A stretch of DNA of 64,000 nucleotides from NCBI RefSeq assembly GCF_002482385.1, contig NZ_DLFW01000023.1:117690-181689 (forward strand), written 5' to 3'. The DNA is from Dysgonomonas sp. UBA7710 (lineage in GTDB: Bacteria; Bacteroidota; Bacteroidia; Bacteroidales; Dysgonomonadaceae). Below the pieces are notes generated by a model, which was given only the letters and a program-made list of their open reading frames with translations, did no database searches and was not told where the DNA came from. The position numbers and the translations under genes are program-made. Below, in pieces: positions 37,301 through 45,712 of this stretch. Numbering within the stretch: position 1 is the stretch's first letter; the number at the start of each line of letters is the position of its first letter.

Positions 37301-38464
37301 GAAGAAGGACATATAGATGTAAGTATAGGTGTATCCGAATTGATGCAGAATAGTGAAAATGCTATTTCGAAGCAATTGAATATCAGGATATCAGATACAG
37401 GGGTTGGAATGGAGCCCGAATACCTCGATAAAATTTTCGAGCGTTTTTTCAGGATAGAAAAAGCCGATAAGAACACTCCGTCAGGAACAGGTGTCGGTCT
37501 GCATCTGGTGAGTGAATATGTGAAATTGCACGGAGGAGAAATAGAGGTGGAAAGTACAGTGGATAAAGGTTCTGTTTTTACTGTTCTATTGCCTATCAAC
37601 AATCCTACATATAAAGAACTGAGTAGTCAGGATGTTATACATTCGGGCGATTCCGAAGATGCAGAAATAGGTAAGAATGAGATAAAATCTGTTCAGCGGG
37701 CAAATTTACCATTATTGCTGATTGTAGATGATAATGAAGATTTTTGTGAATTTATAACCGGCTTGTTCATAGATAATTACAATATAGTTACGGCCAATGA
37801 TGGTGAAGAAGGCCTGCGTATCGTACTCGATCAGCTACCCGAGATTATACTTTGCGATGTGATGATGCCAAAAATGGATGGTTACGAATTTTGCAGGCAG
37901 GTAAAGGGAGATATACGCACATCCCATATTCCTATTATATTGCTTACGGCCAAGTCGTCGGAAGAGAACCGCTATTCGGGTATAGAAGCCGGAGCTGACG
38001 ACTATATAGCCAAGCCTTTCAATATAGATATGCTGACACTGAAAATAGCTAAGATAATAGAGAAACAAAAGAAGTTGCAAAGCAGTTTTAAGAAAAAGAT
38101 CGATGTAGCACCGAGTGATATCGAGATAACCTCTATGGATGAGAAATTTGTACAAAAGGCAATAGCGATAGTCGAACAGAATATAGGGAATGCCGATTTT
38201 CTGGTCGAGGATTTGTGCAAAGAAATGGGTATGAGCCGTGTATATTTCTATAAAAAGACTCTTGCTCTGACAGATAAAACCCCGTCCGAATTTATCCGCT
38301 TCATCCGTTTGAAGCGGGCGGCCGATTTACTCGAAAAGAGCCAGATGTTTGTTAATGAGATTGCTTTCCAGGTAGGATTCAATGATCCGAAGTATTTCCG
38401 TAAATATTTCAAGGAAGAATTCGGGGTGACGCCTAATGAGTATAAGAAGAACGAATCTAAGTAA
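34349..38464 (+). CDS. hybrid two-component system regulator (HTCS)
   Basis: A 1,371-residue protein joins sensor, kinase, receiver and DNA-binding parts. After a signal peptide (ISVCNIYAQ), the periplasmic sensor has about fourteen two-component propeller repeats (WIGTDHGGV, WIGTNGRGL, WAGTRNGL) and a Y_Y_Y domain ending near residue 800. One transmembrane helix follows (about 805-830). The HisKA box has His863 (FFTNISHEFKTPL), and the ATPase part has N-box NKIITNLISNAFKY, DTGVGM and GTGVGLHL. The receiver has Asp1170 (LCDVMMPKMDG) and the C-terminus is an AraC-type helix-turn-helix. It probably senses xyloglucan oligosaccharides in the periplasm and activates the flanking operons. Confidence 0.95.
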   Translation: MKKSILFPILIYFISVCNIYAQQFEFSHLNNTNGLSNNQVESLFRDSRGFMWFGTNMGLNRYDGVNFKVYTNIKNDANSPLYDRIIDIQEDVDGNLWLKESSYIVYNWRTESFINNVDSLLHKMGLEPGPSIIEIDDKKDFYIAYPDRGIFRYDIATQQVTVFPQSSDINTLDQSGIADIKIKGSYIWVLHSNGLVERLNVQTGKVDIRNTFFKENYQNSTILKSIYIDSDNDLWIYPSIDDRGVAYFSLKEKQWTLLDTKSKVALSSSFVRCVGQDASGSIWIGTDHGGVNIYNKKKKEITVVKNDIYNNNSISQNSIISIFCEADGTVWVGTYKNGISYYHPNLFKFKKSPLFYTFNKNAETFDCNSLYKNKNGDLWIGTNGRGLVKYNDATGSIQTFRYNPNDAGSISSDIITSVFEDHAQILWIGTFLGGLNAYNGREFKRYQVDEDNPNSLSSKSVFGLAEDNENNLWIATLGGGTDKLDASRRIFTHHNLRNSKMLSDYVLSMFADPVKNIYLSTDRGLNYIDKDKKEITAYFPENKLLDSLTNITINYQFVDSKGLVWIATDKGINIYDPHRHQFYYIMASNGLPSDEVVSLVEDNDGNVWAGTRNGLACIYCDFSDKGFNYTITYFDVKDGLPSSVCNRNAIFKDKDGIIYIGSTNGYVAFNPREIVFNKNVPKARFTDLLITNQVIKPNVEYDGRVIIEKSITDINEITLHYGETNFTILFSALNFIHPEKNKYKYMLEGLDNKWTEITNGIGAASYSNLNAGTYKLIVYASNDDNIWSAEPIVLKIEVQPPFWLSWWAYIVYIIVVAAIIRFFLKYKLNKQREEYEQAQKILEANKIHEVDELKFKFFTNISHEFKTPLTLILTPLEKLMKSPASDEQKATMNIMHKNAQSLLQMVNEILDFRKFDLNKMNLNISRGNIIEFTKDICQSFSSLAAEKSIKLTFTTYLQELQMEFDKEKMNKIITNLISNAFKYTEEGHIDVSIGVSELMQNSENAISKQLNIRISDTGVGMEPEYLDKIFERFFRIEKADKNTPSGTGVGLHLVSEYVKLHGGEIEVESTVDKGSVFTVLLPINNPTYKELSSQDVIHSGDSEDAEIGKNEIKSVQRANLPLLLIVDDNEDFCEFITGLFIDNYNIVTANDGEEGLRIVLDQLPEIILCDVMMPKMDGYEFCRQVKGDIRTSHIPIILLTAKSSEENRYSGIEAGADDYIAKPFNIDMLTLKIAKIIEKQKKLQSSFKKKIDVAPSDIEITSMDEKFVQKAIAIVEQNIGNADFLVEDLCKEMGMSRVYFYKKTLALTDKTPSEFIRFIRLKRAADLLEKSQMFVNEIAFQVGFNDPKYFRKYFKEEFGVTPNEYKKNESK

Positions 38465-38481
38465 TTTAGATAACCGTGTAA

Positions 38482-38517
38482 ACATTTTACCCCCTTTTAA
38501 GAGACATATTACCCCCT
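38482..38517 (+). promoter_or_regulatory. tandem candidate HTCS operator upstream of GH95
   Basis: ACATTTTACCCCCT and ACATATTACCCCCT form a direct repeat with a 22-base pitch, about two helical turns. The same motif occurs on the minus strand before GH31. The second copy ends 64 bases before the -7 box TAAATTTG at 38582. Direct repeats fit AraC-type domains that bind as dimers. Confidence 0.65.
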
Positions 38518-38581
38518 TCGGGGAATGATGGCATTCCCAAAATAGAAACATTAGGAATGGGATAGAGTACAATAAAAACAG

Positions 38582-38589
38582 TAAATTTG
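38582..38589 (+). promoter_or_regulatory. candidate -7 box of GH95
   Basis: TAAATTTG matches TAnnTTTG and lies 23 bases before the GH95 start. No convincing -33 TTTG is present, as at the GH31 promoter. A small hairpin (GGGAATG / CATTCCC, 38521-38538) lies between the operator pair and this box and could end the HTCS transcript. Confidence 0.5.
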
Positions 38590-38612
38590 TTTATTGTAAA
38601 AACACTGATTCC

Positions 38613-40970
38613 ATGAAAAAAATATTATTGGCTATAAGCTGTATTCTCTATTCCGGCATCACACTCTTTTCGCAAAACATATGGAAATATTATTTCACTG
38701 AACCGGCTTCTATTTGGGAGGAATCTATTCCGTTGGGTAATGGCCGTATTGGCATGATGCCGTGGGGCGGGATAGACAGGGAACGTATTGTATTGAATGA
38801 AATTTCCCTTTGGTCAGGGAACAAACAGGATGCCGACAACCCCGACGCTTATAAATATCTGGGCGAAATAAGAAAACTCCTTTTCGAAAATAAAAATCGT
38901 GAAGCGCAGGAATTAATGTACAAAACCTTTACATGTAAGGGTGAAGGCAGTAGTGGTGCAGATTATGGTAAATTTGAAAATTTTGGTAATCTATATATTG
39001 ACTTTACCTATCCGGATGCTTCCGGCACGGTTGACTATAAACGCACATTGGATCTGAATAATGCCTTGTCTGATGTATCCTATACTAAAGGGAGTATTAA
39101 ATACACGAGAGAATATTTTACCTCCTTTACAGATGATATAGGAATAGCCAGATATACTGCCGATAAACCGGAATCATTGAGTATGCGTATCTCGCTTGGC
39201 CGTGACGAAAACTATGAAACATATACGAGTGGCCCGGTTCTATACATATTTGGAAAATTGTCAGCAGGCGAAGGCAAAGAGGGTATGAAATATCTGGGAA
39301 TGGTAAAAGTAGAGAATGAGGGAGGAGACCTCTTTACCAATGCCGGGGATATAGAAATCAAAAATGCTGATGAGGTCACTCTTTCCATATCTCTTGCAAC
39401 TAACTATAATGGGGTAGAACAGGAAAAGCTGGCAGCTGATCTATTAAATAAATTAAAAGGAGACTACAAAACCCGGAAACAAAAACATATCGAAAAATAT
39501 CAAAACCTGTTTAACCGTGTAGACCTTACATTAGGCAAAAATAAAAATTCGGATTTACCTATAAACAGGAGGCTTGAAGCTTTTGTAAATGACCGCACCG
39601 ATTACGATTTGGTCGCCTTGTATATGCAATACGGACGCTATCTGCTTATCTCATCTACACGTGAAGGAGGACTGCCTCCAAACCTGCAGGGACTATGGGC
39701 ACCGCAAATACATACGCCATGGAATGGAGATTACCATCTGAATATAAATCTGCAAATGAATCTTTGGCCTGCCGAAGTTTGTAATCTCTCCGAGTTACAT
39801 CTTCCTACAATCGAATATGTGAAATCATTAACAGAGCCCGGACATAAAACCGCGAAAGTATATTATAACAGCGATGGCTGGGTAACTCATATACTGGGTA
39901 ATGTATGGGGCTTTACTTCTCCGGGCGAAAGCCCTTCCTGGGGGGCCACCAATACTTCAGGGGCCTGGATGTGCCGGCATTTATGGGAACATTACCTCTA
40001 TACACAGGATGTGAAATATCTGGAATCGGTATATCCAACAATGAAAGGTGCAGCTCTATTCTTCGAAAATATGCTGGTCGAAGATCCGAATAACGGTTAT
40101 CTGGTAACAGCACCTACCACTTCTCCTGAAAATACTTATATAACTGAATCTGGCGATGTACTGAGCGTTTGCGCAGGTTCTACAATGGATAACCAGATTG
40201 TGCGGGAACTTTTTACGAATGTATCCCAAGCCGCAAAAATCCTGAATACAGATAAACAATGGATAAAAGCCATAGAAACAAAAAAGCAAAGGTTGGCGCC
40301 TACCACTATTGGTAAATACGGGCAGATAATGGAGTGGCTCAACGACTATGAGGAAGCAGAAATACATCACCGCCATGTATCGCAACTCTATGGCTTGCAT
40401 CCCGGTTATGAACTGACATACGAAAAAACACCGGAATTAATGGAAGCCGCTAAAAAAACGCTTGAACGCCGGGGGGACGAGTCTACCGGCTGGTCGATGG
40501 CATGGAAGATAAACTTCTGGGCACGGCTCAAAGATGGCGACCGTACATATAAATTAATTGGTGATCTGCTGAAACCCGCAGGTAAAGGACATGGTACATA
40601 TCCAAACCTTTTCAGTGCACATCCGCCAATGCAGATAGATGGTAATTTTGGAGGTTGCGCGGGTATAGCCGAAATGCTCGTACAGAGCCATGCCGGATAT
40701 ATTGAGTTGTTACCTTCTATTCCCGGAGAATGGAAAGACGGCAGTGTGAAAGGTCTGAAAGTGAGAGGGGGAGGGGAAGTATCTTTTGCATGGAAAAATG
40801 GAAAAGTTACTGATGTTGATTTCATTGCCCGGACAGCAAATACATTTGTTTTTAAACTCGCTGATGATAAAATGGGTATATCAGGGACAAAGAACTATAA
40901 AACAGAGAATGGTAAATTATTCCTTCATCTGGAAAAAGGAGAAATAATTAGAATATCAAAATTTCCATAA
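38613..40970 (+). CDS. GH95 alpha-L-fucosidase
   Basis: A 785-residue exported protein (signal ending near TLFSQ). GH95 landmarks are clear: EESIPLGNGRIGMMPWGG and LNEISLWSGNKQDADN at the N-terminus, then NLQGLWAP and HTPWNGDYHLNINLQMN carrying the conserved Asn pair. The segment DYEEAEIHHRHVSQLYGLHPG (Glu580-Glu583) contains the expected general acid. The family holds alpha-1,2-L-fucosidases and alpha-L-galactosidases, both of which cut the terminal deoxy or L-sugar of xyloglucan side chains. In this locus the enzyme would remove fucose so that the GH2 beta-galactosidase can act. It has its own operator and promoter. Confidence 0.92.
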   Translation: MKKILLAISCILYSGITLFSQNIWKYYFTEPASIWEESIPLGNGRIGMMPWGGIDRERIVLNEISLWSGNKQDADNPDAYKYLGEIRKLLFENKNREAQELMYKTFTCKGEGSSGADYGKFENFGNLYIDFTYPDASGTVDYKRTLDLNNALSDVSYTKGSIKYTREYFTSFTDDIGIARYTADKPESLSMRISLGRDENYETYTSGPVLYIFGKLSAGEGKEGMKYLGMVKVENEGGDLFTNAGDIEIKNADEVTLSISLATNYNGVEQEKLAADLLNKLKGDYKTRKQKHIEKYQNLFNRVDLTLGKNKNSDLPINRRLEAFVNDRTDYDLVALYMQYGRYLLISSTREGGLPPNLQGLWAPQIHTPWNGDYHLNINLQMNLWPAEVCNLSELHLPTIEYVKSLTEPGHKTAKVYYNSDGWVTHILGNVWGFTSPGESPSWGATNTSGAWMCRHLWEHYLYTQDVKYLESVYPTMKGAALFFENMLVEDPNNGYLVTAPTTSPENTYITESGDVLSVCAGSTMDNQIVRELFTNVSQAAKILNTDKQWIKAIETKKQRLAPTTIGKYGQIMEWLNDYEEAEIHHRHVSQLYGLHPGYELTYEKTPELMEAAKKTLERRGDESTGWSMAWKINFWARLKDGDRTYKLIGDLLKPAGKGHGTYPNLFSAHPPMQIDGNFGGCAGIAEMLVQSHAGYIELLPSIPGEWKDGSVKGLKVRGGGEVSFAWKNGKVTDVDFIARTANTFVFKLADDKMGISGTKNYKTENGKLFLHLEKGEIIRISKFP

Positions 40971-41709
40971 TGAATGAGAATCAGCAGTTGAAAGGACTGT
41001 AACTTTTCTATATGATTTTATCTATACAAGGCAGATAGCAAGCGTGTTATCGGACAGAAAGGATGCAATAAGAAAAACGATAGAAAGGTGTTACTTTTGT
41101 TACCTTTTACAAGTAATAAGTTTTAGGTAAATAGACACGAGTAAACAAGATACAAGAAACGAGTTATTAACTGATTACTGTTGACTCTTGACTGAAAAGT
41201 GTTACATCTGTTACCTTTTAACAATATAATGCAAACAGAGGTTAAATAAATAAAGGTTACACGATGTATATTGTTAAAAAAAGAGATTCGTAAATATAGA
41301 GATGTTACTTTTTGAGTTGAACGTTGAAAATGAATAATGAATAGTAAGGAGACACAAGTTGTTCCCTGATGACTGGCGAGATGCTTCGCTCTGCTCAGCA
41401 TGACAAGCTAAATATTAATTTTTCATTCTTAATTATTAATTGCTTTCTGTGTTACTTTTTTTACATTTTATGCAGGGAGAATCCCTCGTGGGTACCCGCA
41501 TAGCAGCTAGCGGGAAGGCACAAGTACATACCTGACAAGAATGGGAAAAGGTAACAAGTAGAAAAGATTGTAAAATATGTAACTTTTGTAACTTTTTGGA
41601 AAAGCTACAACTAAGTGAGGTATTATTGTTGACCGTTATCTATTGACTGAAAACTGTTTTAACCTCTGATTCCCATAATTAGTAAAAAACATAATAATTA
41701 TAAGATAAC
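40971..41709. other. 739-base repeat-rich spacer between GH95 and GH3
   Basis: No credible gene is present. The spacer holds two clean copies of a TGTTAC, three bases, TGTTAC, then CTTTTA repeat (41089-41110 and 41200-41222) plus degenerate ones near 41300, 41446 and 41585. It also has word-like segments such as TTGACTGAAAA (twice) and TTAATTATTAATT, and one copy of a dispersed ATGCTTCGCTCTGCTCAGCATGACA-type repeat (41371-41405). A minus-strand open frame inside (41123-41401) is built from these repeats and is not a gene. No TAnnTTTG box lies close to the GH3 start. Confidence 0.7.
41089..41222 (+). repeat. two copies of the TGTTAC-N3-TGTTAC repeat
   Basis: At 41089 and at 41200 the sequence TGTTAC is followed after three bases by TGTTAC and CTTTTA(A/C). 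The same unit occurs twice on the minus strand near the end of the window (63657 and 63873). All four copies point towards the glycosidase gene that follows them. Confidence 0.7.
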
Positions 41710-43914
41710 ATGAAAAAAACATTTATTTGTGGTTTGCTTGGCCTTTTCTTAATCAATAGTGTGAAGGCACAAATAAACGCTACTCCGGTTTATCTGGACG
41801 ATAGTAAACCTATAGAGACCCGGATAGAGGATGCCTTATCGCGCATGACTCTTGAAGAAAAAATTGCTTTCATCCATGCACAATCGAAATTCAGTACACC
41901 GGGTGTTCCCCGTTTGGGTATTCCTGAATTGTGGATGAGCGACGGTCCTCATGGCGTGCGTATGGAAATAGATTGGGATACATGGGCGCATGCCGGATGG
42001 ACAAACGATTCGTGCACGGCTTTTCCCGCACTGACATGTCTTGCAGCGACTTTCAATCCGGAATTATCATCATTATACGGGAATGCTATAGGTGAAGAGG
42101 CCCGTTACAGGAAAAAAGATATACTATTAGGACCGGGTGTGAATATTTACCGCACTCCGATGAACGGGCGTAACTTCGAATATCTGGGTGAAGACCCGTA
42201 TCTGGCTTCTAAAATGGTGGTGCCCTATATTAAAGGTGTACAGAAGAATGGAGTGTCGGCATGCTTAAAACATTTTGCGCTGAATAATCAGGAAGTATGG
42301 CGTAATGTTATTGATGTAGAAGTAAGTGACAGGGCATTATATGAAATTTATTTACCTGCATTTAAGGCCGGAGTTCAGGAGGGTGGAGTATGGTCTGTAA
42401 TGGGCTCGTATAACAAGTTCAGAGGACAGTATTGTAGCCACCATGAGATATTGATTAATAAGATATTAAAAGGTGAGTGGGGCTACGATGGCATTGTTGT
42501 AACAGACTGGGGTAGTGCCCACGATACGAAAGAAGCCGCTCTCTACGGACTGGATGTGGAAATGGGAACATGGACAAACGGCTTGACTTGGGGCGAGAGT
42601 TTCGCATACGATAATTATTATCTGGCCCAGCCTTATCTGAAGATGCTGAAAAGCGGTGAATTGCCGATGTCTACTCTCGATGATAAAGTACGCCGTGTGC
42701 TTCGCCTGACATTCCGGACTAATATGGACAGGAAACGTCCGTTTGGCAGCTTTGCTACAAAGGAACACGCCGAGGTGAGCCGTAAAGTAGCCGAAGAAGG
42801 TATTGTTTTGATGAAAAATACCAACAATTTTTTCCCTGTTTCAAAAGGCAGATACAATAAAATTGTGGTGATCGGCGAAAATGCTACACGTTCCCTTACT
42901 GTGGGAGGTGGTTCGTCGGAACTGAAAGTTAAAAAAGAAGTTTCACCACTCGAAGGACTGATAAATAAATATGGTAAAGATAAAGTATTCTACACAATGG
43001 GCTACGGTTCCGGACCCACAGTATATGATAATTTTGTTCCGTCCCCATATAATGCCGATTCTTTGAAACGTGAAGCTCTGGCATTAGTTAAGGATGCCGA
43101 TGTAGTTCTTTTCTTCGGCGGGCTGAACAAAAATTATCAGCAGGATTGTGAAGGGGCCGACCGCATCACTTACGACCTTCCTTTCGGACAAAACGAATTG
43201 ATAGAAGACTTGCTGAAAGTGAATAAGAATACGGGTGTCGTTATTGTCAGCGGTAATGCCGTGGCAATGCCATGGCTGGATAAAGTACCCGCATTGATGC
43301 AGTCTTGGTATCTTGGTTCAGAAGCGGGTAATGCGACAGCGAATATAATAGCAGGTGATATAAATCCGTCGGGTAAACTGCCTTTCAGTATTCCAGCAAA
43401 ACTGGAAGACAACGGAGCGATGTCATTCGGTACGGTTTCATATCCGGGCGACAGTATCACACAGATATATAAAGAAGATATACTGGTAGGTTATCGCTGG
43501 CACGATACGAAGAAGATACCTGCATTATTCCCGTTTGGATACGGATTGTCATATACTACGTTCGAATATGGGAAAGTATCCGCCGACAAGAAAGAATATG
43601 GAAAAGATGATGTCATAAAAGTTTCTTTTACTCTTTCCAATAGCGGAAGTGTAGCCGGTGCAGAATCAGTACAGATATATGCCTCGCAGGCAAAACCATC
43701 GCTGGAACGCCCTGCCAAAGAACTGAAGGCATTCAAAAAAGTGTATCTTAATGCAGGTGAAAGTAAAACCGTAGAACTATCTGTTCCGGTGAAAGATCTG
43801 GCCTTCTTCGATGATAAAACCCACAGTTGGGTAGTAGAACCGGATAAATTTACACTGCATTGTGCGGCATCGTCTGCCGATGTGAAAAGTTCTGTAACTG
43901 TTCAGATTAAATAA
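41710..43914 (+). CDS. GH3 beta-glucosidase/beta-xylosidase family enzyme
   Basis: A 734-residue exported protein (signal ending near NSVKAQ). The GH3 N-terminal barrel shows SDGPHGVRMEI, GPGVNIYRTPMNGRNFEYLGEDP, CLKHFALNNQE and the nucleophile Asp266 in VVTDWGSAHD. The second alpha/beta sandwich domain and a C-terminal fibronectin-III-like domain (FGYGLSYTTFEYG onwards) complete the usual three-domain plan. In xyloglucan degradation GH3 enzymes remove glucose from the backbone of oligosaccharides after de-branching. It follows GH95 across a repeat-rich spacer, and GH43 lies 76 bases downstream. Periplasmic location is expected. Confidence 0.92.
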   Translation: MKKTFICGLLGLFLINSVKAQINATPVYLDDSKPIETRIEDALSRMTLEEKIAFIHAQSKFSTPGVPRLGIPELWMSDGPHGVRMEIDWDTWAHAGWTNDSCTAFPALTCLAATFNPELSSLYGNAIGEEARYRKKDILLGPGVNIYRTPMNGRNFEYLGEDPYLASKMVVPYIKGVQKNGVSACLKHFALNNQEVWRNVIDVEVSDRALYEIYLPAFKAGVQEGGVWSVMGSYNKFRGQYCSHHEILINKILKGEWGYDGIVVTDWGSAHDTKEAALYGLDVEMGTWTNGLTWGESFAYDNYYLAQPYLKMLKSGELPMSTLDDKVRRVLRLTFRTNMDRKRPFGSFATKEHAEVSRKVAEEGIVLMKNTNNFFPVSKGRYNKIVVIGENATRSLTVGGGSSELKVKKEVSPLEGLINKYGKDKVFYTMGYGSGPTVYDNFVPSPYNADSLKREALALVKDADVVLFFGGLNKNYQQDCEGADRITYDLPFGQNELIEDLLKVNKNTGVVIVSGNAVAMPWLDKVPALMQSWYLGSEAGNATANIIAGDINPSGKLPFSIPAKLEDNGAMSFGTVSYPGDSITQIYKEDILVGYRWHDTKKIPALFPFGYGLSYTTFEYGKVSADKKEYGKDDVIKVSFTLSNSGSVAGAESVQIYASQAKPSLERPAKELKAFKKVYLNAGESKTVELSVPVKDLAFFDDKTHSWVVEPDKFTLHCAASSADVKSSVTVQIK

Positions 43915-43927
43915 CTAATATTCGTCT

Positions 43928-43961
43928 TGTCATGCTGAACGAAGTGAAGAATGACAAAGAG
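43928..43961 (+). repeat. copy of the dispersed GAACGAAGTGAAGAATGACA repeat
   Basis: This reads TGTCATGCTGAACGAAGTGA and continues with AGAATGACAAAGAG. It is one half of the palindromic element seen in full at 45618 and 61071. It lies between GH3 and GH43, where only one arm is present. Confidence 0.6.
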
Positions 43962-43990
43962 GGCACAAAAACAACCCAAAATAGTAATAT

Positions 43991-45598
43991 ATGAAAATAC
44001 ATAAAATGAAAAATAAGCTATTTCAATTATTTATCATTATGGTTTTGGTGAATATATCCACTATGAATGTATTCTCTCAGTCCGGCTATAAAAATCCTGT
44101 AGTCAGGGGATTTAATCCCGATCCCAGCATTTGCCGGGTGAACGATGATTTTTATATTGTTACCTCTTCTTTCGAGTATTTCCCGGGTTTGCCCATTTAT
44201 CATAGCAAAGACCTTGTTAACTGGCGGCAGACAGGGCATTGCCTTACCCGCGATTCACAGCTCCCGTTACACAAGGCTCCGGCTTCGGGAGGGCTGTTTG
44301 CACCGTCTTTGCGCTATCATGATGGGCTGTTCTATGTGATATGCACAAATGTGTCGGGTGGAGGTAATTTTTTTTGTACCGCTATTGATCCTGCTGGTCC
44401 GTGGAGCGAACCTACATGGGTGGATATAAAAAGTATCGACCCCGATATCTTTTGGGATGAAGATGGTAAAACTTATTTCGTCACACAAGGCGATGAAGGT
44501 ATCAGAGTGACAGAAGTAGACCTGAAAACAGGAAAAGTGATTGGCCCCGAGCATCTTGTGTGGGGAGGTATCGGAGGCCGTTTTCCCGAGGCTCCTCATA
44601 TTTATAAGAAAGATGGGTTTTACTACCTTCTTCTGGGTGAAGGTGGTACGGAATATATGCATAGTGCTACGATAGGGCGTAGCAAAAACCTTCTTGGCCC
44701 TTACGAATCATGCCCTCTGAATCCTATACTCACACATGCAAACAGGATAGGGCAGGGGAACCCGATACAGGGAGTAGGACATGCCGACCTCGTGCAGGCC
44801 AAAGACGGCTCGTGGTGGATGGTATTTCTCGGGTTCAGGGTTACACAGGTATATTCCTATTATCATATACTGGGGCGGGAAACATTCCTTGCGCCTGTAG
44901 ACTGGCCGAAAGGCGGGTGGCCGCAGGTGAATGGGAACGGGACTGTTTCGCTGGATATGAATGTTCCGGCATTGCCGTTACATCCTTTTGAGAAAACTCC
45001 GGTAAGAACCAATTTTGATGAGGAAAAATTAGGTTTCGACTGGCAATATCTGCGTAACCCCATAAGGGGAAATTATTCTCTTACCGAGAGAAAAGGATAT
45101 TTGAGAATCAGTGCTTCATCATATACATTGAATGAAACCGAGGCTGTATCTTTCGTGGCACGCAGACAGACAGAACATGACTTCAGCGCGGAAACGTTTT
45201 TTGAATTTGAGTCCTCTACCGAAAATGAAGAAGCAGGCATCACACTTGTTCAGAACAATACCCATCACTATGATTTACTTCTAAAAAAAGTAAAAGGGCA
45301 GTATATTATACAATTGCGTGTGCAAGCAGGCTCACTTTCTTATATAGCTGCCGAAAAAGCAATTAAGGGCAATAGCGTGAAATTTAAGATTGAAGGGACT
45401 CCACTACAATATTCGTTTTTTTATTCCGATACAGAAAATGGAGATTATAATGAATTGGGAAAACTGGATACCCGTTACCTGAGTACCGAGGTTGCAGGAG
45501 GTTTCACCGGTGTAATGATCGGACTGTACGCTTCATCGAACGGTAAAGCCAGTAAGGCAAAAGCGTATTACGACTGGTTCGATTATGAAGTGAAATGA
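43991..45598 (+). CDS. GH43 family enzyme (arabinofuranosidase/xylosidase type)
   Basis: A 535-residue exported protein (signal ending near VFSQS). An in-frame ATG at 44006 is an equally good start. The five-bladed propeller carries the three GH43 acids: base Asp44 (GFNPDPSICR), Asp152 (SIDPDIFWDEDG) and acid Glu200 (RFPEAPHIYK). A C-terminal beta-sandwich (about 340-535) ends in DWFDYEVK, the type common to beta-xylosidase-like GH43 enzymes. In xyloglucan loci GH43 enzymes remove arabinofuranose from side chains; beta-xylosidase activity is also possible. It is the last plus-strand gene of the locus. Confidence 0.9.
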   Translation: MKIHKMKNKLFQLFIIMVLVNISTMNVFSQSGYKNPVVRGFNPDPSICRVNDDFYIVTSSFEYFPGLPIYHSKDLVNWRQTGHCLTRDSQLPLHKAPASGGLFAPSLRYHDGLFYVICTNVSGGGNFFCTAIDPAGPWSEPTWVDIKSIDPDIFWDEDGKTYFVTQGDEGIRVTEVDLKTGKVIGPEHLVWGGIGGRFPEAPHIYKKDGFYYLLLGEGGTEYMHSATIGRSKNLLGPYESCPLNPILTHANRIGQGNPIQGVGHADLVQAKDGSWWMVFLGFRVTQVYSYYHILGRETFLAPVDWPKGGWPQVNGNGTVSLDMNVPALPLHPFEKTPVRTNFDEEKLGFDWQYLRNPIRGNYSLTERKGYLRISASSYTLNETEAVSFVARRQTEHDFSAETFFEFESSTENEEAGITLVQNNTHHYDLLLKKVKGQYIIQLRVQAGSLSYIAAEKAIKGNSVKFKIEGTPLQYSFFYSDTENGDYNELGKLDTRYLSTEVAGGFTGVMIGLYASSNGKASKAKAYYDWFDYEVK

Positions 45599-45617
45599 TA
45601 TTTATATAAGATTATTC

Positions 45618-45695
45618 TCATGTTATGTTGAACGCAGTGAAACATCTCCTCTATAATTAAAAGAGATTCTTCACTGCGTTCAGAATGACAAAGAT
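45618..45695. repeat. palindromic dispersed repeat between convergent genes
   Basis: A left arm with GTTGAACGCAGTGAAACATCTC and a right arm with GAGATTCTTCACTGCGTTCAG face each other over about 75 bases. The transcript could fold into a long hairpin from either strand. It fills the gap between the convergent GH43 and SGNH genes and may act as a two-way terminator. Confidence 0.6.
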
Positions 45696-45712
45696 GTAGT
45701 AAAAGTTATTTC

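Noticed and set aside
41123..41401. 92-codon minus-strand frame starting MLSRAKHL
   Set aside because: It is made from intergenic repeats. A similar frame (MLNGVKHL) at 60974-61171 arises from the same dispersed repeat, so both are artefacts of the element.
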